Shown here piece by piece: positions 23,659 to 32,093 of a DNA stretch of 64,000 nt. The position numbers and the translations under genes are program-made. The DNA is from Maritimibacter dapengensis (GTDB lineage: Bacteria; Pseudomonadota; Alphaproteobacteria; Rhodobacterales; Rhodobacteraceae). Position 1 is the first letter of the stretch. Each line of letters starts with the position of its first letter. The stretch lies in NCBI RefSeq assembly GCF_019218265.1, contig NZ_JAHUZE010000005.1, forward strand, positions 1 to 64,000, in the 5' to 3' direction. The notes beneath the pieces are model-generated. The model had not been told where the DNA came from. It saw nothing but the letters and a program-made list of their open reading frames with translations, and searched no databases.

Positions 23659-24489
23659 TCAATCCGCGCTCAGTTCCGGAAGCGTGAACTCCATGAAGCG
23701 TTGTTCTTCGGCGATGGTGGCGGCATCGATCACGCCGCCGGTGCCATCTCCTACGGTCTGGATCGCTTCGAGCTGCCACATGGCGACGAGCGCGATGGCG
23801 AGCTCTGCCGTCACCCGCGTGTTGAGATCGACGCTCTCCTTGAGCTCATCCATGTCGTCGATGAGCCCGACGAGCCGGTCGACACGTTCGAGCGACTGCC
23901 CGGCATCCTCATAGCTGTTCTGGGCCGCGGCCGAGACCAGCGCGCCGGTCGTGGCCTGTGTCGCCACGCGCACGGCCCCGGGATTGCCGCTGCGGGCCAT
24001 TTCCGAGAGCGTGTCCTCGTCGAAGCCGAGATCGGCCAGCACCCGGTCCATCTGGGTTTCGATCTCGACGGCGCCGGATCCGGTGAGCCCGGAAAAATCC
24101 CCCGTCTTGATGGCTTGAATCGTGGCGATGATGTCGCCGAACTCCTGGTCCAGGAGACCGTTTAGTTCGTCTTCCATCTGTGTCCGGATGATCTCGGGCA
24201 ACTCTGCGAGACGCGTTAACGCCTCATACGTTCGTTGTAGCTCGGCGAGCTGCTCCGTGAGCGTGGCAAGCTGTTCGCGGAGCTGCACGAGTTGCTCGTT
24301 TTGCAGGATCTCGTCCTCGATCATCTGCCGGAGCTGCTGGATGTTTTGGGCGATGTTCTGGGTGTCCACGACCGGCACGCCCTGGGCCAGGGCGGGGGCA
24401 CTGGTCACGAAAGGCGAGCAAAGCGCCAAGACGCTGGCCAGGGTCAACGCGCGAAATGGTGCTGAAATGAACATTCTGCGGGCCATCAA
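23659..24489 (-). CDS. virB5: VirB5-like T4SS protein
   Basis: 276-residue exported protein with a signal peptide (residues about 10-36, ending APALAQ). A long helical region follows (QNIAQNIQQLRQMIEDEIL, LREQLATLTEQLAELQRTYEAL), typical of VirB5/TrbJ minor pilus proteins. The C-terminal half has SVDLNTRVTAELAIALVAMWQLEA. The terminus EEQRFMEFTLPELSAD is shared with the end of the transglycosylase encoded just upstream. The start overlaps that gene by four bases. Confidence 0.82.
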   Translation of the reverse strand: MMARRMFISAPFRALTLASVLALCSPFVTSAPALAQGVPVVDTQNIAQNIQQLRQMIEDEILQNEQLVQLREQLATLTEQLAELQRTYEALTRLAELPEIIRTQMEDELNGLLDQEFGDIIATIQAIKTGDFSGLTGSGAVEIETQMDRVLADLGFDEDTLSEMARSGNPGAVRVATQATTGALVSAAAQNSYEDAGQSLERVDRLVGLIDDMDELKESVDLNTRVTAELAIALVAMWQLEAIQTVGDGTGGVIDAATIAEEQRFMEFTLPELSAD

Positions 24490-25640
24490 TCCAGATCCTC
24501 CAATGTGAACTCCATGAATTCGTTCTCGACCATGCGGGCCGCGGCCTGGGCCAATTGGGCCGCACTGAGCGGTTGGGTCCGTGCGGCTTTCAGGCGAATG
24601 CGCGCGGCCATCAGCCGGACCAGTTCGGCGCGGGCATAGGTGTTGAGCGCCATGCTCTCCTGGATGTCCTGGGTCGCGCCGATCATGGTGACGATGTCCT
24701 GGACGCGCAGGGCGGCCTGCCGGATGGCGGCGGGGGAATTGCTGCCGTAGAAGGCGGCGCCGAACCCGCTGAACGAGAGATTGGCGTTGGTGAGAAGCGC
24801 GGGGTCGATCGTGCCGAGCGCTTCGATGCCGCCGATCCGCGCGAGGTAGAGATTGTAGCGTTCGGGGATGACCCTGATGTAGTGCTGGGTCTCCTTGAAG
24901 GGCGGTACACCGCCATATTCGAACACACGGCCAGGCCCGGCGTTATAGGCCGCGAGCGCGTTGACGACGTTGCCGTCGAAGGTGGTGAGCTGGGCCGCGA
25001 GGTAGCGCGCGCCGCCCTCGACCTGCAGGTAGGGGCTGTCATAATATTCCGGGTTGATCCCGAGATCGCTTGCGGTGCCCGGCATGATTTGGGTGAGGCC
25101 GAAAGCGCCCACGGGCGAGCGTGCGCCGATGGAGAAGCGGCTCTCCTGCCAGATGAGCGCCTGCAGGAGGGCGCGCCATTGCACGACGGAAAGACCGGCC
25201 CGCCCGACCCCGGGCCGCCCGTGGGTCTCCTGGGCGACCCGGATGATCAGCTGCTCGATGTTTTCTGCCGCATCCCCGAACATACCCGCGCCGCCGGGGT
25301 TGGGATCGACATCGCCGGAGCCGTAGACCGCCGCTGCGGATCGGTCCGGATCGCCGCCGCCGCCCTCGAAGTCTGCGACCATACCCGGCAGCCCCTGGCC
25401 GCCGAAGCTCGTCTGCGCGTCGAGGATGGCGCGCAGCGTGGCGAGCTGTTCCCGTTCGATCTCGGTCAGCAACTCTTCGACGGTGAGTTTCTCACGCTGG
25501 ACGGCGAGGTCAGCGTCCCGGTCGCCCGTCTCGACGATATCGCGGGCCGTCAGCCCGGAATCGTTGGTGGGAACGCCCTGGCCGAGCGCGGCTGCCGGCA
25601 GGAGAGCCGCAAGGAGGATATGTGCGACCCTAGGCCTCAA
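24486..25640 (-). CDS. Lytic transglycosylase with VirB5-like flanks
   Basis: 384-residue exported protein: signal peptide (residues 1-20, ALLPAAALG), a charged helical segment (REKLTVEELLTEIEREQLATLRAIL), and an SLT domain at about residues 145-255. The SLT domain has the catalytic Glu in ALIWQESRFSIGARSPVGA, then GLTQIMPGTA and [13 protein letters not shown] helical tail follows and ends ENEFMEFTLEDLD. Both helical parts resemble the neighbouring VirB5, as if an SLT domain had been inserted into a VirB5-like frame. It would open peptidoglycan for the channel or pilus. It is separate from the VirB1-type enzyme at 28.7 kb. Confidence 0.87.
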   Translation of the reverse strand: MRPRVAHILLAALLPAAALGQGVPTNDSGLTARDIVETGDRDADLAVQREKLTVEELLTEIEREQLATLRAILDAQTSFGGQGLPGMVADFEGGGGDPDRSAAAVYGSGDVDPNPGGAGMFGDAAENIEQLIIRVAQETHGRPGVGRAGLSVVQWRALLQALIWQESRFSIGARSPVGAFGLTQIMPGTASDLGINPEYYDSPYLQVEGGARYLAAQLTTFDGNVVNALAAYNAGPGRVFEYGGVPPFKETQHYIRVIPERYNLYLARIGGIEALGTIDPALLTNANLSFSGFGAAFYGSNSPAAIRQAALRVQDIVTMIGATQDIQESMALNTYARAELVRLMAARIRLKAARTQPLSAAQLAQAAARMVENEFMEFTLEDLD

Positions 25641-25797
25641 CGCTGTCGTCCGGGTTTCCGATGGGTGTGAAAATGCAATCCGGCTCGGCGCGGTCGAGCG
25701 AGGCGCGGAAAGCGAAACAGTTGGCCTTGGGTTCGCGATATTCGGCGCAGGAAGAGAGAACGCCGAGCGCGGCGAGGAGGATAAGGGGTCGGATCAT
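25630..25797 (-). CDS. Small VirB7-like lipoprotein (55 aa)
   Basis: Short frame between virB4 and the transglycosylase gene, overlapping both (ATGA with the virB4 stop; 11 bases with the next gene). It reads MIRPLILLAALGVLSSCAEY, a lipoprotein signal with lipobox LSSC at residues 14-17. Two more cysteines follow (ANCFAF and PDCIFTP) before the stop at 25630. Size, lipobox and operon position fit a VirB7-type outer-membrane anchor, although VirB7 more often lies beside virB8/virB9. Function is inferred. Confidence 0.72.
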   Translation of the reverse strand: MIRPLILLAALGVLSSCAEYREPKANCFAFRASLDRAEPDCIFTPIGNPDDSVEA

Positions 25798-28169
25798 GAG
25801 AGCCTCCAGAAATCAGGACGGTCGCGGTAGTCGGGGCCGACGAGGGCCTCGCCCTTTTCCATGCCGCCGAGGATGGTGAGGAGGGGGCCGAGGGCGGAGA
25901 GGTCGGCATCGACCACCACCGAGCCACCGTCGTCACGGATGAGCGCGAGGCGGCTGTCGCTGCCGGTGTTCAGGAGCACGTCGAGTTCCTTCTCGAAGAG
26001 GTTCAGCATCGCGTAATCCGAGGCGTGCGCCCGGATGTTGGGGAGCAGGATCTGGGTTGGCACCGCCTCGACGATGGTCTTGCCGGTCCGCGTGCGTTCG
26101 AGCTGGCTCGCATATTGCGTCATCATCACCGCGACCGTGTTCTGTTTCCGGGCGGTCACCAGCCAGTTCGAGAGCCGTTCGGCAAAGTATGGGTTGTCGA
26201 GCGCCTTCCATGCCTCGTCGATCACGATGATGGTGGGACGCCGGTCCTCGATCTCTCGCTCAATCCGGCGGAAAAGATAGGAGAGCACCGCCATGCGCTC
26301 CTTCTCGCTTTCGCTGTCGAGAATGCCGGTCAGGTCGAACCCCACGACGTCGCCATCAAGCGAGAAAGTGTCCTCCAGGCTTTGGCCGAAAATCCAGCCG
26401 TATCGCCCATCCTCGGTCCATTCGAGAAGCCGCTGGTGAAGATCGCCATTGTCGTCGGTCGAGACAAAGAGCGAGGCGAAGTCCTTCCAGTTCCGCAAGG
26501 CCGGGTTGGTGGCTGTGGAGTTCTGGCGGACCACCTCCTTGATGCGGTTCGTTTGCGCCGGGGTCAGGGGCTTGTCGGAGCGGTAGAGCAAGGAGGCGAG
26601 CCAATCCGAAAGCCAGGCCGTGCCGCGCTCATCGATCTCGGTCCAGAGCGGGTTGAGGCCGGTCGCCTGTCCCGCCTTGATCGAGGCGTAGCGCCCGCCA
26701 TTGGCGCGGACGGCCATTTCCATCCCGAGCCGGTAGTCGAAAACGAAGATGCGCGCGCCGACCCGCCGGGCTTGCGTCATGAGGAAGGCCGAGAGGACGG
26801 ACTTGCCGGAACCGGGGCGGCCTAGAATGAGGGTGTGGCCGCTGGTGGGCTCCGTCTCGGGGCTGCCCTGCTCGTGGTAGGAGAACCGGTAGGCGCTCTG
26901 CTCCGGGGTCGGGAAGAGTGTAATCTCCTGGCCCCAGGGAAGCTGGTGTTTTTCCTTGCCGAGTTGCGTCCGGTGAAGTGCTGCGAAGTCCGCAAAGTTG
27001 CGGTTGGTGACGGCACTGGCGCGGACCCGTTTTGGCTGGTTGCCCGGATGCTGGCTGAAGTAGTGAGATTTCGCGGCCATCCGCTCGCCGATCATCTTCA
27101 CGCCCTCGGCGGCCGCGGCGTTCACGATCTCGGCTCCGAGGGACTGCAACTCGTCAAGACTGTCACTGAAGACCGTCACGACCATGTGGTGCTCACCGAA
27201 GCTTTGGCGTTTGGCCTCAAGATCGTCGTGCGCGATGTCGAGCGCCTCGAGGAGCGAAAGAGCGGCATCCTGAGAGGCCTGCATTTGACGCTTCTGGCGT
27301 TTGATCCGGCCCGCCATCAGGTTTGAATTGATCGGCGTGAAGGAATGCGTGACGATCATGTCGACCGGCAGGTTCAGCATGTCGAACATCGTGCAGGTCG
27401 TTCCTTCGGCATATTCGCCGATGGTGAAGCTCTTGCCGAAGCGATGGCCGACAACGCCATTGGAAAGCTCGAAGTGATCTTCGAGAAACGTCACGCGAGT
27501 GTTGGCAATGTTGTAAGCCAGAAACCCGTAGCGGTTGGCGGGGTAAAGCGGCAACTCGCGGCCCGTGTTGAGCGCGCCGAGGAATCCAACCAACTCGCCA
27601 GAAGCTGCTGAAAGGATGCGGGGCTTGAGTTCCGCCAGGCCGGAGGTGAAGACCCCGACCGCCTCGTTGAGGCGCCTGATCCGTTTCGCGGTCTCCGCCT
27701 TAAAGCGTTCCGGTGCGGAACGGTTCACGAAACCAAGAAAACTACTGGGCGTCGGGCGGTGGATGATTGTGAGTGTGAGGGTCTTGTCCCGGAGACCTGC
27801 CGAGGCCAGCTTTGCGCGCCAGGCATCATCCACGGCGTGAGCGAAGCCGTCCCCCTTGACCGGGAGCAGGTCCGGCGTGATCGACTTCGAGACCTTGTGC
27901 ACGTAGTAGCTGAACTCGGGGCCCAGCTGCGCGATGATCCGGGCAAAGAGCGCCGTCACCTTGTCGAGATAGGCGTCGTCCGTGGTGTAGCTGTTCACCC
28001 CGCTCAGGCGGATGCATTGGAAGAGTTCGTTGACCCGGGTGCGGACTGTCTGATCATCGACGAGGCTGACATAGGGCAGCATGTGCGCGAGGCGTTTCTC
28101 GCGGGCATACCAGGCCGGCATGAGGGTGCGTTCATCGACGGTCTCGTCCAGGGCTTCACTATGGCGCAT
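25794..28169 (-). CDS. virB4: Type IV secretion ATPase VirB4
   Basis: 791-residue ATPase that powers pilus assembly and transfer. The N-terminal CagE/TrbE region (residues about 1-400) includes LYPANRYGFLAYNIANTRVTF. Walker A is LILGRPGSGKSVLSAFLM near residue 450, and Walker B is RPTIIVIDEAWKALDNPYFAE near residue 655, followed by TVAVMMTQYASQLE. Full family length with no break. It overlaps virB3 by 11 bases and the lipoprotein gene by four. Confidence 0.94.
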   Translation of the reverse strand: MRHSEALDETVDERTLMPAWYAREKRLAHMLPYVSLVDDQTVRTRVNELFQCIRLSGVNSYTTDDAYLDKVTALFARIIAQLGPEFSYYVHKVSKSITPDLLPVKGDGFAHAVDDAWRAKLASAGLRDKTLTLTIIHRPTPSSFLGFVNRSAPERFKAETAKRIRRLNEAVGVFTSGLAELKPRILSAASGELVGFLGALNTGRELPLYPANRYGFLAYNIANTRVTFLEDHFELSNGVVGHRFGKSFTIGEYAEGTTCTMFDMLNLPVDMIVTHSFTPINSNLMAGRIKRQKRQMQASQDAALSLLEALDIAHDDLEAKRQSFGEHHMVVTVFSDSLDELQSLGAEIVNAAAAEGVKMIGERMAAKSHYFSQHPGNQPKRVRASAVTNRNFADFAALHRTQLGKEKHQLPWGQEITLFPTPEQSAYRFSYHEQGSPETEPTSGHTLILGRPGSGKSVLSAFLMTQARRVGARIFVFDYRLGMEMAVRANGGRYASIKAGQATGLNPLWTEIDERGTAWLSDWLASLLYRSDKPLTPAQTNRIKEVVRQNSTATNPALRNWKDFASLFVSTDDNGDLHQRLLEWTEDGRYGWIFGQSLEDTFSLDGDVVGFDLTGILDSESEKERMAVLSYLFRRIEREIEDRRPTIIVIDEAWKALDNPYFAERLSNWLVTARKQNTVAVMMTQYASQLERTRTGKTIVEAVPTQILLPNIRAHASDYAMLNLFEKELDVLLNTGSDSRLALIRDDGGSVVVDADLSALGPLLTILGGMEKGEALVGPDYRDRPDFWRLS

Positions 28170-28437
28170 AGCTATCGCCCCCGTGGATGGACCGGTTCCG
28201 CGTCGGCGGCGTCTCCTGCATCGCCGTCATCATCACGTCGATGAAACGCGGATCCCAGTCAGCCGCTTTCCAGAGAACCGGATAGAGCACCGCCGTGATG
28301 CCCAGGACAACCAGGTGCTGCACCCAGACGAAGAGCAGCACAGAGCCGAAGAGCCAGACCATGGCATACATGATCGGCAGGCCGAGGAGCTTGGGCGGGC
28401 GTACGAGGCCCAGAAAGAGCGGCGATCGTTCGGCCAC
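28159..28437 (-). CDS. virB3: Type IV secretion protein VirB3
   Basis: 92-residue inner-membrane protein. The conserved N-terminus SPLFLGLVRPPKLLGLPIMY leads into one or two membrane helices (residues about 19-52), then YPVLWKAADWDPRFIDVMM. This is the VirB3/TrbD/AvhB pattern. It sits between virB2 and virB4 as in canonical operons. Confidence 0.9.
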   Translation of the reverse strand: MAERSPLFLGLVRPPKLLGLPIMYAMVWLFGSVLLFVWVQHLVVLGITAVLYPVLWKAADWDPRFIDVMMTAMQETPPTRNRSIHGGDSYAP

Positions 28438-28449
28438 GTTCGCCTCCTC

Positions 28450-28740
28450 TCACGACCCGAAGACGGCGGCAACGATGGTCGGCGCGGCCGCAACACCCGC
28501 GATGCCCACCAGCACCCAGAGGGCTTGGCGCAGATCGATGATGTTGAAGAACCAGCTGAGGAACACGCCGAGGACCGCGAGGGTGGCGATGACGACTCCA
28601 AGCGGTCCGGTCAGCGCGTCCACGATGCCCTGAAGCAAGCTCTGAATCGGTGAGAGGTCGATGCTCTGGGCCAGGGCCGGTTCTGCCGCAACGATGAGGA
28701 GAGCGGCAAGGGTGATCAGGGATTTCGTCAATGGCTTCAT
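28450..28740 (-). CDS. virB2: VirB2 pilin
   Basis: 96-residue pilin precursor. It has a signal peptide ([26 protein letters not shown]) and two hydrophobic segments (about residues 44-64, [19 protein letters not shown], and 71-92, [21 protein letters not shown]). They are joined by the conserved loop [11 protein letters not shown] 28740 overlaps the VirB1 stop. It should form the conjugative pilus. Confidence 0.88.
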   Translation of the reverse strand: MKPLTKSLITLAALLIVAAEPALAQSIDLSPIQSLLQGIVDALTGPLGVVIATLAVLGVFLSWFFNIIDLRQALWVLVGIAGVAAAPTIVAAVFGS

Positions 28741-29357
28741 GGGGACGCTCCTTCCAGCCGGTTGAAGACGGCCAGCACCCGCTGGACGTGGTTTTGGGTT
28801 TCTCGAAACGGTGGAATGCCGGAATGCTCGCGCACGGCGTCGGGTCCGGCATTGTAGGCGGCGAGCGCGAGTCGCGCGTCGCCAAACTCGGCCAACATCA
28901 GGGCGAGGTAACGCGCGGAGCCGTCGAGGTTCTGTTTCCAATCATGGGGGTCGACGGCAAGAGCGCGGGCTGTATCGGGCATCAACTGCCCGAGCCCGAC
29001 CGCCCCGACATGGGAGACGGCGTGCGGATTGTACGCACTCTCGATCTCGATATTGGCGCGATAGAGGTGGAGCCAGTCCGTGACGGTGATATCGGCTGCA
29101 CGGAGCCCAGGGTGGCTCGCATAGCGCAGTCCGGTCTCCTCGATCGCGGCGAGGATATCCGGGCGTGGTGTGAGCGCGCGAGGGATCATCGCCGCGACGC
29201 GCACCCCTTCACGTCGCTCAGTGCGGCGCTCCTCGCCCAAGATGCGCAAACCGTCCGAAGCCGAGCCAACGCCAACCCCGTCATTGTAGTTGCGCGCGAA
29301 CCGCTCCTGGGCGCGCGACGGCGAAAGAGAACCGTCCCCCGCCATCACCAGGACCAT
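28737..29357 (-). CDS. virB1: Lytic transglycosylase VirB1
   Basis: Transglycosylase-domain protein of about 206 residues or slightly more. The catalytic Glu lies in [29 protein letters not shown], e.g. IEIESAYNP, then [13 protein letters not shown] and [20 protein letters not shown]. The ATG at 29357 falls after a segment that reads as a signal peptide ([18 protein letters not shown]). The true start may therefore be the in-frame CTG at 29417, preceded by GAAGAG; no ATG, GTG or TTG serves it. It is the first recognised gene of the virB order and overlaps virB2 by four bases. Confidence 0.85.
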   Translation of the reverse strand: MVLVMAGDGSLSPSRAQERFARNYNDGVGVGSASDGLRILGEERRTERREGVRVAAMIPRALTPRPDILAAIEETGLRYASHPGLRAADITVTDWLHLYRANIEIESAYNPHAVSHVGAVGLGQLMPDTARALAVDPHDWKQNLDGSARYLALMLAEFGDARLALAAYNAGPDAVREHSGIPPFRETQNHVQRVLAVFNRLEGASP

Positions 29358-29400
29358 GTCTGCCGATGCCGGGAGGCCCAGGTAGGAAAGGAAAAGGGCG

Positions 29401-29757
29401 CTAAGCCCGGCTGGCAGCCATCTCTTCGCTGGAGAGTTTGTGAACCGTCCGCTTGCCCTCTTCCAGAGGCACGTCGGCGTGCGAGAAACCGATCCCTTGC
29501 AGGAAGGAGATGACCCCGGTGACGGTCTTGATCTCGCGGATCTTGATGTCGTTGCGCGAGGTTCGGGTCCGGGCCGTGACCAGAAGTTTCTCGATCCCAT
29601 CGTCGCTGACAGCGCGCATGATCCAGACCCCATGCCAGTTGGGGCCTTTCTTGAAGGCGTCTTCCTTGCAGACAACTTCGACGCGATAGCCGCTGGCGAC
29701 CAGATCGCGGAATCTGGGTTCGGTGACCACATTCGGGGCTTCTTTTTCTAGGTCCAT
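29401..29757 (-). CDS. Unknown T4SS-leader protein
   Basis: 118-residue cytoplasmic protein from ATG 29757 ([19 protein letters not shown]). It has alternating strands and helices ([50 protein letters not shown]). ATG 29865 would add 36 residues with no clear character. It is the first gene of the virB transcript and just precedes virB1. Function not recognised; its position suggests a regulator or accessory factor of the secretion system. Confidence 0.65.
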   Translation of the reverse strand: MDLEKEAPNVVTEPRFRDLVASGYRVEVVCKEDAFKKGPNWHGVWIMRAVSDDGIEKLLVTARTRTSRNDIKIREIKTVTGVISFLQGIGFSHADVPLEEGKRTVHKLSSEEMAASRA

Positions 29758-29901
29758 CACCCGGATCACGTTCTCCAATAGGGCGAATGACCAGGCTTCA
29801 GGTGTTGAAGTCCAGGCATACGATGATATAGTATTGGCGCACAAGATAAACTTTTGATGCGACAAGCGGATTGTTGCTCAATTGACGAATAGACGGTTCC
29901 C

Positions 29902-30222
29902 ATGCATTTGATCAAGAAAATAAGGGGCTTGGACGCCTTCAGGTTGTGCGTGTCGATCATGGCACAAGCTATACTTCTGGTCGCGTGCCTGGCAGGCGAA
30001 GTCTCCGCCGCGTCCTGTTTGCCGCCGCCCAGGCCGTTCGTGCCAAGCGATTCTCAAGCCGCGCGGGACTATGTCGATCTCATCCGCAGCGACTTTGAGA
30101 TCTACATGCGGGACATCCAGAGCTACTTTCGGTGCCTTGAGGTTGAGCGCGCGCGGGCGTTCGAAGAGGCGCGCGAGGTGAGCCAGGACTACGGACGCTT
30201 CCTGGAATTGATGGACGAGTGA
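29902..30222 (+). CDS. Small exported protein, unknown
   Basis: 106-residue protein with an N-terminal export signal (hydrophobic SIMAQAILLVACLAGEVSAASC, e.g. AILLVACLAGEVSA). The mature acidic helical domain has ARDYVDLIRSDFEIYMRDIQSYF and RAFEEAREVSQDYGRFLELM. Whether the Cys in LLVAC is a lipobox is uncertain; cleavage after VSA looks more natural. It is divergent from the virB operon. Small periplasmic helical proteins of this type recur next to such T4SS loci; function unknown. Confidence 0.65.
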   Translation: MHLIKKIRGLDAFRLCVSIMAQAILLVACLAGEVSAASCLPPPRPFVPSDSQAARDYVDLIRSDFEIYMRDIQSYFRCLEVERARAFEEAREVSQDYGRFLELMDE

Positions 30223-30356
30223 ATTGGCCGCGACCTTTTCGAAGGGCCGCCGTCTTGTGAAATCTGGCCGTATCGGCGGCGTGCAGTTCGGAGTCTCTAT
30301 CATCATGTAAACGCCCACTATCCACTTTTTAGATAATCTATAAAGTAGATTAGCCC

Positions 30357-30377
30357 TGTCACAAGAGGTTTGTGACA
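30357..30377. promoter_or_regulatory. Operator palindrome at the XRE gene start
   Basis: TGTCACAA-GAGGT-TTGTGACA is a perfect 8-bp inverted repeat whose right arm ends one base before the GTG start codon at 30379. A second repeat, AATCTA-TAAAG-TAGATT (30335-30351), lies just upstream and overlaps TATAAA, a possible -10 box. Together they suggest autorepression by the XRE protein. Confidence 0.65.
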
Positions 30378-30378
30378 C

Positions 30379-30636
30379 GTGGCGAAAACGATCAGGAGTT
30401 CGGGACATGAGGCACTTCGCGACGCTTTGATTGCGGCGCGGAAGGCGGCTGGCTTAACGCAGGCCGAGCTCGCTTTACGTCTCAGATGCCACCAGTCCTT
30501 CGTCGCTCGTCTGGAGAGCGGAGAGCGTAGGGTCGACGTAGTTGAGTTGATCGTACTCGCGCGTGCTCTGCAGATCGATGCGGTTACGCTACTGGCAGCG
30601 GCCGAGGCGGCGACGGAACTCGATCACCGGATTTAA
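30379..30636 (+). CDS. XRE-family transcriptional regulator
   Basis: 85-residue Cro/CI-type repressor made almost entirely of one HTH_3 domain: [52 protein letters not shown] (recognition helix around [11 protein letters not shown]). The start is GTG 30379; it has no Shine-Dalgarno, so the mRNA may be leaderless or weakly translated. The palindrome at its start implies self-control. It lies between the virB operon and the exported-protein gene at 30.8 kb, so it may govern transfer genes. Confidence 0.85.
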   Translation: MAKTIRSSGHEALRDALIAARKAAGLTQAELALRLRCHQSFVARLESGERRVDVVELIVLARALQIDAVTLLAAAEAATELDHRI

Positions 30637-30639
30637 GAC

Positions 30640-30660
30640 GAGGCGAAGGGCTGTCGCCTC
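30640..30660 (+). terminator. Possible terminator after the XRE gene
   Basis: Perfect 7-bp stem GAGGCGA / TCGCCTC with a seven-base loop, four bases after the stop codon. There is no T-run, so confidence is modest. Confidence 0.4.
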
Positions 30661-30776
30661 GGATGGTATGACGAAATCAAGCCTCGGTGGGACCGAAGGG
30701 CAATGATAACAGCGGATTGTTATGGGACGCTGCGATCCACGGTCTCTAATGCAGGTTTGGTGCAGAGGACAACGTC

Positions 30777-31529
30777 TTAGTAGTTCACCTGCTCGAACCC
30801 GTAATTGCCCTCATAGTCTCGCCAGTCGACGAACACCGAGCGGTGATAGATGGAGGGGCAATGATCGCCCCAACGTTCCAAGCCGACATGCGCCTCGGGC
30901 AACGCGGCGACGGACGAACGAGACCAGTAAAAATCGCCCTGGATTCCATAGGAACCGAGAAGGACTGTTTCGAAACGGCTGCAATCGCTGTCGCGGGATT
31001 CGTGTTGGCGCGCATACCGAACATCGAAGACACGGATCGAGCGGATGAAGTTGAACTCCGGTCCACTGATGTCGATGTCGGCTCGGTCCTGGATCAGATG
31101 TAACGCAAACCCGTCAGGGTGAGGTAGTGGCTCGACGCCTTTCGACCGCACGACGGCAGGCAAGAGGGCGCCAGCTTTTTCGGGGTCAGATTCCGCGAGG
31201 TTCTGGGGCAGGGTAGAAGCGTTGGAGAAGAGGATGTCAATGACACGCCGAGTGCGACCGGGGTCGTCTACAGGTTCGAAGGAGGCCCCCATGGGGCAAC
31301 GCCAGATCTGGAGGGGAGGCTCGACAGGCCATGGCGTGATCCGTCGTATGAACTCTGCACGTGCCCGCGAACAGGGCTCTGATGCCGGCCAGCCGCCGGA
31401 GAGGCAGAGCAGGATGGCGCAATCGATCGGGTAGGTCTGCGCCGACGCGCTGTTTCCACCTCCGCTCAGCGAGGCCGTTCCCGCGACGACAGCGAGAAAA
31501 AAATTACGAAGGAAATTGCGCATATCCAA
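30777..31529 (-). CDS. Exported protein of conjugative elements, unknown
   Basis: 250-residue protein with a signal peptide (residues about 1-31, ending NSASAQ). The mature N-terminus is Cys-rich: YPIDCAILLCLSGGWPASEPCSRARAEFIRRITPWPVEPPLQIWRCPM, with motifs DCAILLCLSGGWP and PWPVEPPLQIWRC. The latter part has LIQDRADIDISGPEFNFIRSIRVFDVRYA, a possible beta-sandwich. I recall this N-terminal pattern from proteins beside rhizobial and rhodobacterial T4SS genes, with no assigned function. It is probably periplasmic or cell-surface. Confidence 0.7.
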   Translation of the reverse strand: MDMRNFLRNFFLAVVAGTASLSGGGNSASAQTYPIDCAILLCLSGGWPASEPCSRARAEFIRRITPWPVEPPLQIWRCPMGASFEPVDDPGRTRRVIDILFSNASTLPQNLAESDPEKAGALLPAVVRSKGVEPLPHPDGFALHLIQDRADIDISGPEFNFIRSIRVFDVRYARQHESRDSDCSRFETVLLGSYGIQGDFYWSRSSVAALPEAHVGLERWGDHCPSIYHRSVFVDWRDYEGNYGFEQVNY

Positions 31530-31564
31530 GAGCTCGATTGACTGTGATGCAGAATCTGAGGATT

Positions 31565-31582
31565 ACGATAATATACTATCGT
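31565..31582. promoter_or_regulatory. Inverted repeat upstream of the exported-protein gene
   Basis: ACGATA-ATATAC-TATCGT is a perfect 6-bp inverted repeat 36 bases before the ATG at 31529, inside a 100-bp AT-rich stretch. It is a plausible promoter or operator region. Confidence 0.4.
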
Positions 31583-31630
31583 CGAGCGGTCAAATTCGAA
31601 TTTTTGTAACTGTCTTGGAGCGCCTTGATG

Positions 31631-31885
31631 CTAAAGCAGATCGGCTGAGCCCCTGAGCGACAGCTCCTCCAAAAGGTCAGTAACCTCATCGGTGGTGACA
31701 GTCTTTGCATTCGCAATCGTGTTCCGGCTTAACGGGGGATCGATATGGTGTGCCGTACGTTTGGGATCGAGCCAGAGGATGGACAGTTCTGACGTATTCC
31801 AGCGATAGACCCAACCAACGGTTCGATCACTGCGACCGTCAACAAGCCGCGCGACCGGAACCGCTTCTTCCTTTTCGATGCTCAC
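31631..31885 (-). CDS. Hypothetical protein
   Basis: About 84 residues from GTG 31885 (VSIEKEEAVPVARLVDGRSDRT...). It reads VGWVYRWNTSELSILWLDPKRTAHH and ends ATDEV-like acidic (TTDEVTDLLEELSLRGSADLL). An upstream ATG at 32029 would add 48 low-complexity residues and seems less likely. No signal peptide or recognised domain. It lies at the edge of the conjugative region. Confidence 0.5.
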   Translation of the reverse strand: MSIEKEEAVPVARLVDGRSDRTVGWVYRWNTSELSILWLDPKRTAHHIDPPLSRNTIANAKTVTTDEVTDLLEELSLRGSADLL

Positions 31886-32093
31886 CGGTTCGTGTCCGCC
31901 TTTTCTGCTTCGGTTCTTCAGTCCTATTCGGCTGGGACGTTCCCGTGATCTGATCTCGGTTGAACTTATTCCTGGCTCGTTAAAAAGGGGCGACACCGAC
32001 CGCGTCGGTGCCGCCAGAGGTTCGCCCACAGGGAGGTGGTAGAGGGCGAAACCTATTGAAAATAGGGGAATTTCATGTTGCGCATAATCCTTC

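Noticed and set aside
24555-25670. 371-codon + strand frame opposite the transglycosylase gene
   Set aside because: Antisense shadow; the - strand product has a signal peptide and SLT motifs.
11948-31582. Similar AT-rich strings (ATATAGT, ACTATAT with CGTATG) near 11950, 13102, 29825 and 31570
   Set aside because: The matches are short and poorly aligned, and one lies inside the relaxase gene; not enough to claim a shared operator.
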